In this document: piece by piece, positions 12,028 to 20,243 of the stretch
How positions within the stretch are numbered: position 1 is the first letter of the stretch
Layout: each line of letters starts with the position of its first letter
Origin: Coriobacteriia bacterium
Lineage (GTDB): Bacteria; Actinomycetota; Coriobacteriia; Anaerosomatales; PHET01
Assembly (NCBI GenBank): GCA_034370385.1
Contig: JAXMKZ010000059.1
Coordinates: 124,001 to 188,000, forward strand
Reading direction: 5' to 3'
Length of the DNA stretch: 64,000 bases
Position numbers and translations under genes: made by a program
The notes under the pieces: model-generated
What the model was told of the DNA's origin: nothing
What the model saw: only the letters and a program-made list of their open reading frames with translations
Database searches by the model: none

Positions 12028-13365
12028 TCACTCCGCGAGGACGCGTAGTGCCGCCCGCATCGCATCCGGAACCCGCTGCGCCAGTCGGGCCGGACGCAGC
12101 ATCTCGCGCGCGATGAGTCGCGTCGCATAGGGCTTCGCGGCCTCGGTGATGTCGATATCCGGGTGCAGCGCCCGAGCTACACCCTCGACCGTCACGAGCG
12201 CTTTGATCAGCAATCCGTAGCCCGCTGGCACTGCGACGCGTTCCTCGGCCATGATGCCGAGGAACCCGATGGCGAAGGCGCGAATGTCGCGCGGCGGAGC
12301 GGAGAGTGTCGAAGCCATCAGCTCACTCACGCGCCGCTTCACGCGCGTCTGCGCCTCGGATGGCACAACCAGTCCGAGTTCGGCGGAGTACCGAAGCGCC
12401 CGGTCGGCGTCGCCGTAGACCGTGGCGGCCAGGACCTGCGCTATTGCGACACGCTGGCTCGGATCGGTGCGCCCGATGATGCCGAAATCCAGATAGCAGA
12501 TGCGGCCCTGTGGGGTCACGAACAGGTTCGCCGGGTGCAGGTCTGCATGGAACCGACCGATCTCGAGCACCTGTCGCAAGAACACATTGGCCCCGTGCAC
12601 CGCCAGTGCCCGACTGTCAATCCCGCGACGCGCCGCCTCATCGAGTTCGGACAATCGCCATCCGTCGACGAACTCGGCCGTCATCACCCGGCGGGCAGTC
12701 AGTGGCCACACGACGCGCGGCACGAGCATGAGCGGATCGTCACGAAAGTCGAACGCGAACCGGTCCGCCACGCGAGCCTCCTGGCGCAGGTCGCACTCCG
12801 AGCACAGTGAAGCAGCGAACTCGTCGAGCAACGCCGGCAGGTTGTAGCGGCGTAGCGCACGAAGGCGAGAAAGCCGCGCGACGAGCGGACGGGCCGCAGC
12901 GATGTCTGCCAGGATCGCACCCTCGGCGCCCGGCCGAACGACCTTGATGGCGAGGACCGTGCCTGCCGGAAGTTCTTCGCCCACGACGGGCCGGTACGGC
13001 TGGGCCAACACCGCTCGATGAACCTGGGCGATCGAAGCACTCGCGACGGGCAGATCATCGAACTCAGCGAACAGACGGTCTACCGGGGCTCCAAGGTCGG
13101 CCTCGATGATGTCCCGAATCTGGCGCGCCGGCCACGCGGGAACGGAATCCTGGAGCCGCTCCATCTCAAAGACCAGTTCGGGACCGAACACATCCGGTCT
13201 GACCGAGATGACCTGACCGAGTTTGATGAACGCAGGCCCGAGGCGCTGGAGCCCCTCGCGCAGTCGCCTAGCACGCTCCGCGCGACGCCGCGCGGGATCG
13301 AAGTGGAGTGACCCTACGAGCACCGCAGCGCCGAGAGTACGCGCGATCACGAAGGTGCGGCTCAT
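12028..13365 (-). CDS. UbiB/ABC1 family atypical kinase
   Basis: A 445-aa protein of the AarF/UbiB/ABC1 kinase-like family. Diagnostic motifs are the N-terminal GPAFIKLGQVISVRPD (the KxGQ motif), the Ala-rich nucleotide loop ASASIAQVHRA, the lysine motif VLAIKVVRPG, FHADLHPANLF (catalytic loop) and ICYLDFGIIG (metal-binding DFG). Family members support isoprenoid quinone synthesis or lipid homeostasis by an ATPase activity. I placed the start at the ATG 13365, 22 nt after the stop of the upstream phasin-like gene, because a longer reading would overlap that gene. The family assignment is firm; the substrate is unknown. Confidence 0.9.
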   Translation of the reverse strand: MSRTFVIARTLGAAVLVGSLHFDPARRRAERARRLREGLQRLGPAFIKLGQVISVRPDVFGPELVFEMERLQDSVPAWPARQIRDIIEADLGAPVDRLFAEFDDLPVASASIAQVHRAVLAQPYRPVVGEELPAGTVLAIKVVRPGAEGAILADIAAARPLVARLSRLRALRRYNLPALLDEFAASLCSECDLRQEARVADRFAFDFRDDPLMLVPRVVWPLTARRVMTAEFVDGWRLSELDEAARRGIDSRALAVHGANVFLRQVLEIGRFHADLHPANLFVTPQGRICYLDFGIIGRTDPSQRVAIAQVLAATVYGDADRALRYSAELGLVVPSEAQTRVKRRVSELMASTLSAPPRDIRAFAIGFLGIMAEERVAVPAGYGLLIKALVTVEGVARALHPDIDITEAAKPYATRLIAREMLRPARLAQRVPDAMRAALRVLAE

Positions 13366-13387
13366 CGGCGGTGTCCGGAACCGCGCA

Positions 13388-13732
13388 CTAGGAGTCTCGT
13401 CTCGCCAGCGCCGCATCGAGCGACGTCTGGAGCGATTCGATCCGCCCACGGAGCTCGGCGACCTCGAAACGCAGCTCGTCTAGTTGCGCCCCTACCTCCA
13501 CGCGCGACCCAGCGGCACCCGCGTCGACAGAGGACAGCTCGGCCTTCATCCGATCCTTCTCAGCTGCGATCATGGCCGACAGGCCGTCAACGAACGCCTC
13601 AGGGCCTGACGACAATGACCCGGCCTCGTCCGACTCGCCGCGAGCCACCGCTGCCTTCCAGCCCTCGTCTGCCGTCTCATGCACCAGGGCCCATGCCGCC
13701 ATGAAGCGCAAGAAATCCTCGTTGCTCGGCAT
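13388..13732 (-). CDS. phasin-like coiled-coil protein
   Basis: A 114-aa acidic protein starting MPSNEDFLRFMAAWALVHET. It has a C-terminal heptad-like stretch (LDELRFEVAELRGRIESLQ) predicted to form a coiled coil, as in polyhydroxyalkanoate granule-associated phasin-like proteins. No PHA synthase is in the window. It sits directly upstream of the UbiB-like gene on the same strand with a 22-nt gap, so the two are likely co-expressed. The phasin call rests on composition and coiled-coil pattern only; it could be an unrelated accessory protein. Confidence 0.6.
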   Translation of the reverse strand: MPSNEDFLRFMAAWALVHETADEGWKAAVARGESDEAGSLSSGPEAFVDGLSAMIAAEKDRMKAELSSVDAGAAGSRVEVGAQLDELRFEVAELRGRIESLQTSLDAALARRDS

Positions 13733-13766
13733 CCTCGTCCTTTCCCTCGCGCCACGCGGAAGCGCT

Positions 13767-15956
13767 CTAGCGCAGCGGCCTCAGCAATCTCATCCCGTTG
13801 AGTATGACCAGAAGCGCGACGCCTGTATCCGCGAACACCGCCATCCACAGTGTGGCTTGCCCGGTGAGCGCCAACGCGAGGAACACCACCTTGATCAGGA
13901 TGGATGCCGTGATGTTCTGTGCGATGACGCGCATGGTGCGGCGCCCGAGTGCGAAGAAACCGGGTAGCGCCGAAAGATCGTCGCGCATCAAGGCGACATC
14001 GGCGGTCTCGAGGGCCGTATCACTACCGGCGGCACCCATGGCGATACCGATCGTGGCCGCAGCCAGTGCGGGCGCGTCGTTGACGCCGTCCCCGACCATG
14101 GCGACCGTGCCGTATCGGTTCGCCAGCTCCGAGACCGCGGCGGTCTTGTCTTCGGGCATGAGTCGTGCTCGAAACTCGCTGAGCCCCGCGTGCTCAGCCA
14201 CCGCGCGCGCTACTCGGTCGTTGTCTCCCGTCAGCATCACGAGGTGCTCGATGCCGCCCCTGCGCAGCGCTTCGACGGCAGCACGACCCTCGGGACGCAC
14301 CGTGTCGGCAACCGCGATCAGACCTACGATCCGCTGGCTTCCGACTACGACGAGGACGGTCATTCCGTCGTCCTCTATAGCGGCTACCGTCTGGACGGTC
14401 GAGGCCTCCGGCTCCGCGATCTCAAGCGCGCGCACCGGACTACAGATCGCGTAGTGAACCCCGTCCACCACACCGGATACCCCCAGGCCAGGAGTCTCAG
14501 TGAAGGCACCGGCCTCGCTCCAGGTGATGTTCCTCGACTGCGCGGCACGGACGACCGCACGCGCAACCGGGTGGGAGGAGTTGAACTCCAGTGCTGCGGC
14601 CACCGCCAGTACTCCACCCTCACCCAAAGGCCCTGATGCGACGACTCGACGCACCTCGGGAACGCCGGCGGTGAGGGTGCCGGTCTTGTCGAAGGCCACC
14701 GCGCGAACCTTCGCCGCAGCCTCAAGGAACACGCCTCCCTTGACGAGCACGCCATCGCGCGTGGCGCGCGTGATGCCCGAGACGATCGACACCGGGGTCG
14801 AGATGACGAGCGCACACGGGCACGCCACCACCAGGACGACCAGGGCGCGGTTGACCCACTCGGCCGTCGAGATGCCCTCGATCCCTGCGATGGCACCCAG
14901 CAGCGGCGGAACCACGGCGACAAGCGCGGCAAGGACGATCACCGTCGGCGTGTAGATGCGGCTGAACCGATCGATGAATCGCTGTGAGGGAGCACGCGAT
15001 GCCTGCGCCTCCTCGACCAGGTGGACGATCCGCGCGAGGGTCGAGTCGGCCGCGAGTGCGGTCACGCGCACCTCGATGAGGCCGCTCGTGTTGAGGGTCC
15101 CCCCGAACACGCGATCACCCAGCGTCTTCTCGGCGGGGATCGATTCCCCGGTGATCGCCGATTCGTCGACCGCCGAGAATCCCGCCACGACGTCACCGTC
15201 GAGCGGCACGCGCTCGCCGGGACGCACCGTCACCGTCTCACCGATCATGACTTCGGAGGCGCCGATCTGGACGAGTGCTTCGCCGCGACGAACGCGCGCG
15301 GTCGCGGGCGAGAGGTCCATGAGGTCGCGAATCGAACGCCGCGTGCGCTCGAGGGAACGCGACTCGAGCAGGCCGCCGACGCAGAACAGGAAGAACACGG
15401 TGGCCGCCTCGCCCCACTCGCCCAGCGCAACAGCGCCGACGACCGCGACGCTCATGAGAACGTTCATGTCGAGCACGCGTGCCCTGAGTGACACCACCGC
15501 ACGACGCCAGATGAGCAGGCCACCGAAAAGAATCGCGATCGCGAACGCGATGCTCGACGCCAGATCGGAGGCGCCCATCACGCCAAGAAGCGCGCCCACG
15601 GCCGAGAAGACGCCACTACCGAGTGCCGCTACTCCGGCGAGGTGGCGATCCAACCACGGTCGCGCGGGCACAGGACTGGTCTCGCCCTGGTCATCAAGCG
15701 GTGCGATGCCGTGGCCCGTGGATTCGACCACGGACACGACGCGGGCAAGGGGCGCCGCCGCGGGATCGTACTCGACGAGCAACGTCGCACTTGCGAAGTT
15801 GAGGTCGGCCGACAGTACGCCTTCGATCCGCGCAACTGACGCACTCACGGTGCGCGCGCAGTCGGGTCAATCCAAACCCGCGATGCGCCACGCGGCGCGA
15901 CACGGTGCCTGCACGCATGGCTCAAGTACCGCCTGATTCGTGGGCCGCTTACTCAC
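13767..15956 (-). CDS. heavy-metal P1B-type ATPase, in-frame TGA in the metal-binding motif
   Basis: This is a Zn/Cd/Pb-type exporter of the P1B ATPase family. It has membrane segments, CPCALVIS in the transport site, the DKTGTLTAG phosphorylation motif, SSHPVA and GDGVNDAPAL. The conventional reading starts at GTG 15848 (693 aa) and lacks the first part of the N-terminal HMA domain. The same frame continues upstream through one TGA (15867-15869) to a GTG at 15956 with a GAGG site 7 nt before it. The extended sequence reads WRIAGLD-TGA-PDCARTV, so the TGA is exactly where the first Cys of the GLDCxxCA motif belongs. It may encode selenocysteine, be a Cys-to-stop mutation, or be a sequencing error with translation from 15848. 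No metal-responsive regulator is adjacent. Confidence 0.92.
15835..15862 (-). promoter_or_regulatory. candidate bacterial SECIS hairpin after the TGA codon
   Basis: Just downstream of the TGA a stem forms by hand folding. The outer part is ACTG/CAGT, a 3-nt bulge follows, then the six-base-pair upper stem GCGCAC/GTGCGT with one wobble pair. The apical loop is CGTGA. The loop begins 17 nt after the TGA and has G at its second position, which fits the usual spacing and loop rules for bacterial SECIS elements. Fold stability was not computed. Confidence 0.4.
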
Positions 15957-16014
15957 GGGCGTGCCTCGAGCGCATGTTCGCTACCGATCGCGATGAGGTC
16001 TTGCACGTGCGGAC

Positions 16015-16371
16015 CTAGCCTCCGAGGCCGTACTGGTCCATAAGCGGATCGAAGGCCTGTATGTTCCAGTCGATACCCAAGGAACGGAGCGTCTCGTAGT
16101 ACGTCTCTTCGCTGTACTCCTTGTTCAGGATGTGAAAACGCGCGCCGTTGAGTCCGACGCAGAAGGCACAGTCGCGACAGTCGATGCACTGCACGCAGTC
16201 GATGATGCTGTCCGAGTTGTGGCAGTTGATGCAGTTGCGCGAGTTGTAGACGTAGTTGCAGTTCCGGCACGCCTCGACGTTGAAACAGCCGTAGTTGTTG
16301 GCACCATCACGGTCCAGTGTGTGCTCGTTCTTGATCCGCGCCCAATCGCGCTGGAACTCTGCCATATCCAC
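16015..16371 (-). CDS. small cysteine-rich repeat protein
   Basis: A 118-aa protein with about 11 cysteines. They lie in short CxxC-type repeats (ACRNCNYVYNSRNCINC, DCVQCIDCRDCAFC) and are followed by the segment GLNGARFHILNKEYSEETYY. This combination of Cys/Asn-rich pseudo-repeats and a terminal LNKxYSxExY motif recurs in uncharacterised bacterial proteins and suggests a compact metal-stabilised or beta-helical fold. The start GTG at 16371 has GGAGG 8 nt upstream; an ATG two codons later is the alternative. It lies 58 bp upstream of the P1B ATPase on the same strand, so a metal-related role is possible but only by association. Confidence 0.8.
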   Translation of the reverse strand: MDMAEFQRDWARIKNEHTLDRDGANNYGCFNVEACRNCNYVYNSRNCINCHNSDSIIDCVQCIDCRDCAFCVGLNGARFHILNKEYSEETYYETLRSLGIDWNIQAFDPLMDQYGLGG

Positions 16372-16432
16372 TGCGTCAGCCTCCGTCGCCGAGCTCGCTC
16401 ACCTGAATACAGGGTAGCACGCAGCGCAGGTG

Positions 16433-18544
16433 CTATCGCTGGCGCTTCCGAACGCCGTGCGCACTTCCCTTGCGGGCTCCCTGCTTCAACCGGTCGAGCA
16501 CGTCGTCCGTGTCGGTGCCCTCGATCTCGGCACGCAACTTGACGACCTGGTCGCGCAGCCGCGCAGCCTGTTCGAAATCGAGGGCCTGAGCGGCCGCTGC
16601 CATCTCGTCCTCCATGGAGGTCAGCAGGCGCAGCGCCTCTGCCTTGGGCAACTTGCCCAGCTCGCGAGCTGCCTCTGCCGCACTCGTCGACATCGACTCG
16701 CCCTGTCGGACGTACTGCACGATGTCGGCTATCGCCTTGCGAATGGTCTGCGGCTCGATCCCGTGCTCGGTGTTGTAGGCGACCTGGATCTCACGCCGCC
16801 GGTTGGTCTCGTCGATGGCGAACCGCATCGAATCGGTGACCCGATCGGCGTACATGATGACCTGGCCGGACACGTTGCGCGCAGCGCGCCCGATGGTTTG
16901 GATGAGCGAGCGGAAGTTGCGCAGGAAGCCCTCCTTGTCGGCATCAAGAATCGCCACGAGCGAGACTTCCGGCAGGTCAAGGCCCTCACGCAACAGGTTG
17001 ATACCGACGACGACATCGATGACCCCCTGCCTGAGCTCGCGCAAGATGTCGACGCGCTCCAGCGTGCCGATATCCGAATGGAGGTAACGGACCTTCACGC
17101 CCTGCTCGAAGAGGTAGTCCGTGAGATCCTCAGACATCTTCTTGGTGAGCGTCGTGACAAGGACCCTCTCATCCCGCGCGACCCGGTCCTTTATCTCGCC
17201 CACAAGATCGTCCACCTGACCCTTGACGGGGCGCACGATGACCTCTGGATCGATCAGCCCGGTCGGCCGAATGATCTGCTCGACGATCTGCTCGCTCACC
17301 TTGAGCTCGTAGTCACCGGGCGTGGCCGACACGTAGACACACTGCGGCACCCGCTGCTCGAACTCGTCGAAACGCAACGGGCGGTTGTCGAGGGCGCTCG
17401 GCAGCCGGAAACCATGCTCCACCAGGGTGAGCTTGCGGCTGCGGTCGCCCTCGTGCATGCCCCGGATCTGCGGAACGGTGACATGACTCTCGTCGATGAT
17501 GCACAAGAAGTCGTCGGGAAAGTAGTCGATCAGCGTGTTCGGAGGCTCGCCCGGTTGGCGCCCATCGAGGTGCCGGGAGTAGTTCTCTATGCCGCTCGTG
17601 AACCCCATCGTCTCGAGCATCTCCAGATCGTAGTTCACGCGCATCTCCAGGCGCTGTGCCTCAAGCAGCTTGCCGCCGGCCTTGAGCTCCACGAGGCGGA
17701 GCTGCAGCTCCTCAGCTATCGTCGAGAGTGCGTTTCTGAGCTTGCGCTTCTCGGTGACGTAGTGCGTGGCTGGCCAGATGGGCACCGAGCTGAACTTGTT
17801 CAGCACCTCGCCCGTTGTCTGGTCGACCTCGCTGATTCCCTCGATCTCGTCACCGAAGAACTCCACCCTCACCGGATGGTCGGCGTAGGGCGGGAACACG
17901 TCGAGGACGTCACCCCGAACGCGAAACGTGCCACGCGCAAGATCGAAGTCGTTCCGGTCGTACTGAACCTCGATCAGGTCGCGCATCAGCTGATCGCGGT
18001 CGTAACCGACCTCGAGGTCGAGAAAGACCGCCATGCCGGCGTAGTCCTCCGGCGATCCGATGCCGTAGATGCAGCTGACACTTGCCACGACGACCACATC
18101 GCGGCGTGAAAGCAGCGCCGCCGTCGCGGCGTGACGCAACTTTTCGACCTCGGCGTTGATCGACGAATCCTTCTCGATGAACGTGTCGGTCGTGGGCACG
18201 TACGCTTCCGGCTGGTAGTAGTCGTAGTAGCTCACGAAGTACACGACCGCGTTGTCCGGCAAGAACTCCTTGAGCTCGCTCGCCAACTGGGCGGCCAGCG
18301 TCTTGTTGGGCGCCATCACGAGTGTGGGCCGTTGCACCCCTTCGATGACCTTGGCCATGGTGAAGGTCTTGCCCGAGCCGGTCACCCCAAGAAGCGTCTG
18401 ATGCCGCAGCCCCTGGCCGAGACCCTCCTCGAGCTCAGCGATGGCGTTGGGCTGGTCACCGGCTGGCTCGAACGGCGAGACGACGCGAAAGGGTTTCGTC
18501 AGCCCTTGGGTCGACGGCAGGTCGGCCCTCTTCTCATCACTCAC
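16433..18544 (-). CDS. uvrB: UvrABC excinuclease subunit B
   Basis: A 703-aa damage-verification helicase of nucleotide excision repair. The Walker [15 protein letters not shown] is in the N-terminal part. The beta-hairpin [12 protein letters not shown] that clamps DNA is present, as is the domain carrying TRKM-like helicase motif [14 protein letters not shown]. The C-terminal UVR motif ([16 protein letters not shown]) that binds UvrC/UvrA is intact. The GTG start at 18544 overlaps the last 8 nt of the upstream transglycosylase gene, so translation is probably coupled. uvrA is at the left end of the window; uvrC is not present. Confidence 0.98.
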   Translation of the reverse strand: MSDEKRADLPSTQGLTKPFRVVSPFEPAGDQPNAIAELEEGLGQGLRHQTLLGVTGSGKTFTMAKVIEGVQRPTLVMAPNKTLAAQLASELKEFLPDNAVVYFVSYYDYYQPEAYVPTTDTFIEKDSSINAEVEKLRHAATAALLSRRDVVVVASVSCIYGIGSPEDYAGMAVFLDLEVGYDRDQLMRDLIEVQYDRNDFDLARGTFRVRGDVLDVFPPYADHPVRVEFFGDEIEGISEVDQTTGEVLNKFSSVPIWPATHYVTEKRKLRNALSTIAEELQLRLVELKAGGKLLEAQRLEMRVNYDLEMLETMGFTSGIENYSRHLDGRQPGEPPNTLIDYFPDDFLCIIDESHVTVPQIRGMHEGDRSRKLTLVEHGFRLPSALDNRPLRFDEFEQRVPQCVYVSATPGDYELKVSEQIVEQIIRPTGLIDPEVIVRPVKGQVDDLVGEIKDRVARDERVLVTTLTKKMSEDLTDYLFEQGVKVRYLHSDIGTLERVDILRELRQGVIDVVVGINLLREGLDLPEVSLVAILDADKEGFLRNFRSLIQTIGRAARNVSGQVIMYADRVTDSMRFAIDETNRRREIQVAYNTEHGIEPQTIRKAIADIVQYVRQGESMSTSAAEAARELGKLPKAEALRLLTSMEDEMAAAAQALDFEQAARLRDQVVKLRAEIEGTDTDDVLDRLKQGARKGSAHGVRKRQR

Positions 18545-19157
18545 CTGGCTTCCACCCTTCGAACGCCTCGGGGTACAGGGCCTCGTAGCGATCCTTGGCG
18601 CGCGAAACCTTCAGAACGAAGTGCCGCGTTGCGGGGAACTCGATTCGCTCTCGGATGTCGCCGCCGCCCTTCGCCCACACGTCGGCGTTGGCGAGCCCCG
18701 CGTTGTAGGCCGCCAGCGCTGGCTCTATCTCATGGTAGCGCTCGATGAGGTAACGAAGGTAGGCGCTGCCATACTCGAGGTTGGTTGCCGGGTCTTCCAG
18801 ATCATCGGGCGAGAACCGAGCCTCGTCGACCACGCCCCTTTGGGCGAGCTCGGCCGCCGTCGAAGGCATCACCTGCATCAGGCCCACCGCGCCCACGGCA
18901 GACTGTGCGCTCGGGTCCCAGTCGCTTTCGGCCTCGACGACCGCCGCGATCAGGAACGGGCTCACCTTGTGGCGAGCTGATGCCGCGGCGATCGCCTCAC
19001 GATGATCCAACTGATAGTACCGACGCTGCCACGGTTCAGGTCCTCGCAAGAAGAGGAGCGTCACCAGGGCGAGCAGGCCGATCACGCCCAGTATCACCCA
19101 GCGTGTCGTGGCAAGCGCGTCCGCGCGGCCCTTTTCTCTGTGGTTGAATGCAGGCAT
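18537..19157 (-). CDS. membrane-anchored lytic transglycosylase (SLT domain)
   Basis: A 206-aa protein with an N-terminal membrane anchor ([18 protein letters not shown], about residues 19-36) followed by a soluble-lytic-transglycosylase domain. The catalytic glutamate is in [12 protein letters not shown], followed by [13 protein letters not shown] and [13 protein letters not shown], the diagnostic SLT motifs. It cleaves peptidoglycan outside the membrane. I chose the ATG at 19157 because the preceding sequence is not conserved-looking. There is no ribosome-binding site. Instead TGTGGTACCCC-N6-ATG suggests a leaderless transcript. The stop overlaps the uvrB start. Confidence 0.92.
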   Translation of the reverse strand: MPAFNHREKGRADALATTRWVILGVIGLLALVTLLFLRGPEPWQRRYYQLDHREAIAAASARHKVSPFLIAAVVEAESDWDPSAQSAVGAVGLMQVMPSTAAELAQRGVVDEARFSPDDLEDPATNLEYGSAYLRYLIERYHEIEPALAAYNAGLANADVWAKGGGDIRERIEFPATRHFVLKVSRAKDRYEALYPEAFEGWKPGE

Positions 19158-19174
19158 AGTCAAGGGGTACCACA
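19158..19174 (-). promoter_or_regulatory. putative leaderless promoter of the transglycosylase gene
   Basis: On the minus strand TGTGG-TACCCC is followed by six bases and then the ATG. This places a TAnnnT-like -10 region at -12 to -7 of the start codon, with no Shine-Dalgarno sequence. The same pattern occurs at coaE. Confidence 0.4.
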
Positions 19175-19254
19175 GGTTGCGTGATGATGCACGTGAACCG
19201 GGCAAGGGAATCGCCTCTACGTGTGGGGACGGCTTCTCGCAGAAGGGACGGGGA

Positions 19255-19497
19255 ATGGATCGGCAACCGGTCGACCCGATGAGCCAGATGGGCCTGCTCA
19301 TGGTTCTCGCCGGGTTGGCGCTGGCCGGGCTCGGTGCGCTCTTCTACTTCGGCGCGCGGCTCGGACTTGGGCGGCTTCCGGGGAACCTGCAGCTCAACGG
19401 CGAGAACTGGAGCTGCTTCGTGCCGATCACCGCGTCGATCATCCTGTCGCTTCTGCTCACACTGGTGCTCAACCTGATCATTCGATACTGGCGATAG
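19255..19497 (+). CDS. DUF2905-like small membrane protein
   Basis: An 80-aa protein with two hydrophobic segments (about residues 12-33 and 55-76) separated by GLGRLPGNLQLNGENWSCFVP. The pattern of a first helix, a LPGDI/NLQ-type loop and a second helix ending in the extreme C-terminus is that of the DUF2905 family of small bacterial membrane proteins with no assigned function. The start ATG at 19255 follows GGGACGGGGA. It runs convergently with coaE, and their 3' ends overlap by 20 nt. Confidence 0.85.
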   Translation: MDRQPVDPMSQMGLLMVLAGLALAGLGALFYFGARLGLGRLPGNLQLNGENWSCFVPITASIILSLLLTLVLNLIIRYWR

Positions 19498-20095
19498 GCA
19501 CCGCTCGCGTGTTCCAGTAGCGCTCGAGCTCGCTCAGGAAGTCACGAATCGTCGTCGCATTGACTATCACGTCGTCTGCAAGCTCAGCGCGCTGGGCATC
19601 GGTCGCCTGACACGCCAAACGGGCCCGCGCATCCGGTTCTTTCATCCCGCGAGACACGACCCGAGCGATGCGCATCTCCTCGGGCGCTTCGATGGCCACA
19701 ACCAGGTCCGCGAGTTCGGCGAACACCGGCGCCTCGACGATGAGCGGGACCTCGATGACGACGACCTCGGGCCTCATCGGCAGCATATCGAGCTCTCTGA
19801 GGGCCGGGCCGACCTCGCGAGCCACAGCGGGATGCACGATGGCGTTCAGGCGTTCGGCGGCCTGCCGACTCGAGAATGACCGGCGAGCCAGAGCGTCACG
19901 ATCGAGGGTACCGTCAGCGCTGAGGACGCCTTCGCCGAACGCGGCGACGACTGCAGCCAACGCAGCGGACCCCGGCGTGAGGGTGTTGCGGGCCACCTCG
20001 TCGAGGCTCACGACGACCGCGCCACGCGAACTGAAGTACTCCGCAGCCGTCGACTTGCCCGACCCGATACCGCCTGTCAGAGCGATTACGTTCAT
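19478..20095 (-). CDS. coaE: dephospho-CoA kinase
   Basis: A 205-aa P-loop kinase that phosphorylates dephospho-CoA in the last step of coenzyme A synthesis. The N-terminus MNVIALTGGIGSGKST contains the P-loop. DEVARNTL, the IVHPAV motif and VVVIEVPLIVEA are family-typical. I used the ATG at 20095, which begins directly before the P-loop strand. There is no ribosome-binding site; TGTGG-TACCCA-N6-ATG suggests leaderless expression. It lies downstream of rpsA on the same strand, behind a hairpin. Confidence 0.95.
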   Translation of the reverse strand: MNVIALTGGIGSGKSTAAEYFSSRGAVVVSLDEVARNTLTPGSAALAAVVAAFGEGVLSADGTLDRDALARRSFSSRQAAERLNAIVHPAVAREVGPALRELDMLPMRPEVVVIEVPLIVEAPVFAELADLVVAIEAPEEMRIARVVSRGMKEPDARARLACQATDAQRAELADDVIVNATTIRDFLSELERYWNTRAVPIASIE

Positions 20096-20112
20096 AGGTA
20101 GTGGGTACCACA
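20096..20112 (-). promoter_or_regulatory. putative leaderless promoter of coaE
   Basis: The minus strand reads TGTGG-TACCCA, six bases, then ATG. The arrangement is identical in spacing and nearly identical in sequence to that before the transglycosylase gene at 19158-19174. Confidence 0.4.
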
Positions 20113-20177
20113 CACAGGCCCGAGTTGCACGCTTCGCCCGGTCGCACCCAGAAGCGGTCGAATCCCCAATGACAACA

Positions 20178-20218
20178 GAAGGGCCCGGATCGGCGCTGTG
20201 CCTGGATCCGGGCCCTTC
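20178..20218 (-). terminator. rpsA terminator hairpin
   Basis: A 14-bp perfect stem (GAAGGGCCCGGATC at 20178-20191 and its complement at 20205-20218) with a 13-nt loop lies 26 bp after the rpsA stop. A moderately T-rich stretch follows on the minus strand. Confidence 0.75.
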
Positions 20219-20243
20219 GTCATGGCGCTATAGGGAGTGTCGC

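Noticed and set aside
12028-13449. Longer start for the UbiB-like protein at 13449
   Set aside because: It would overlap the end of the phasin-like gene by about 60 nt and adds an Arg-rich, non-conserved stretch.
16430-18109. 559-codon open frame antisense to uvrB
   Set aside because: It lies wholly opposite uvrB, its translation is Leu/His/Val-rich as expected for antisense of a coding GC-rich gene, and it has no family motifs.
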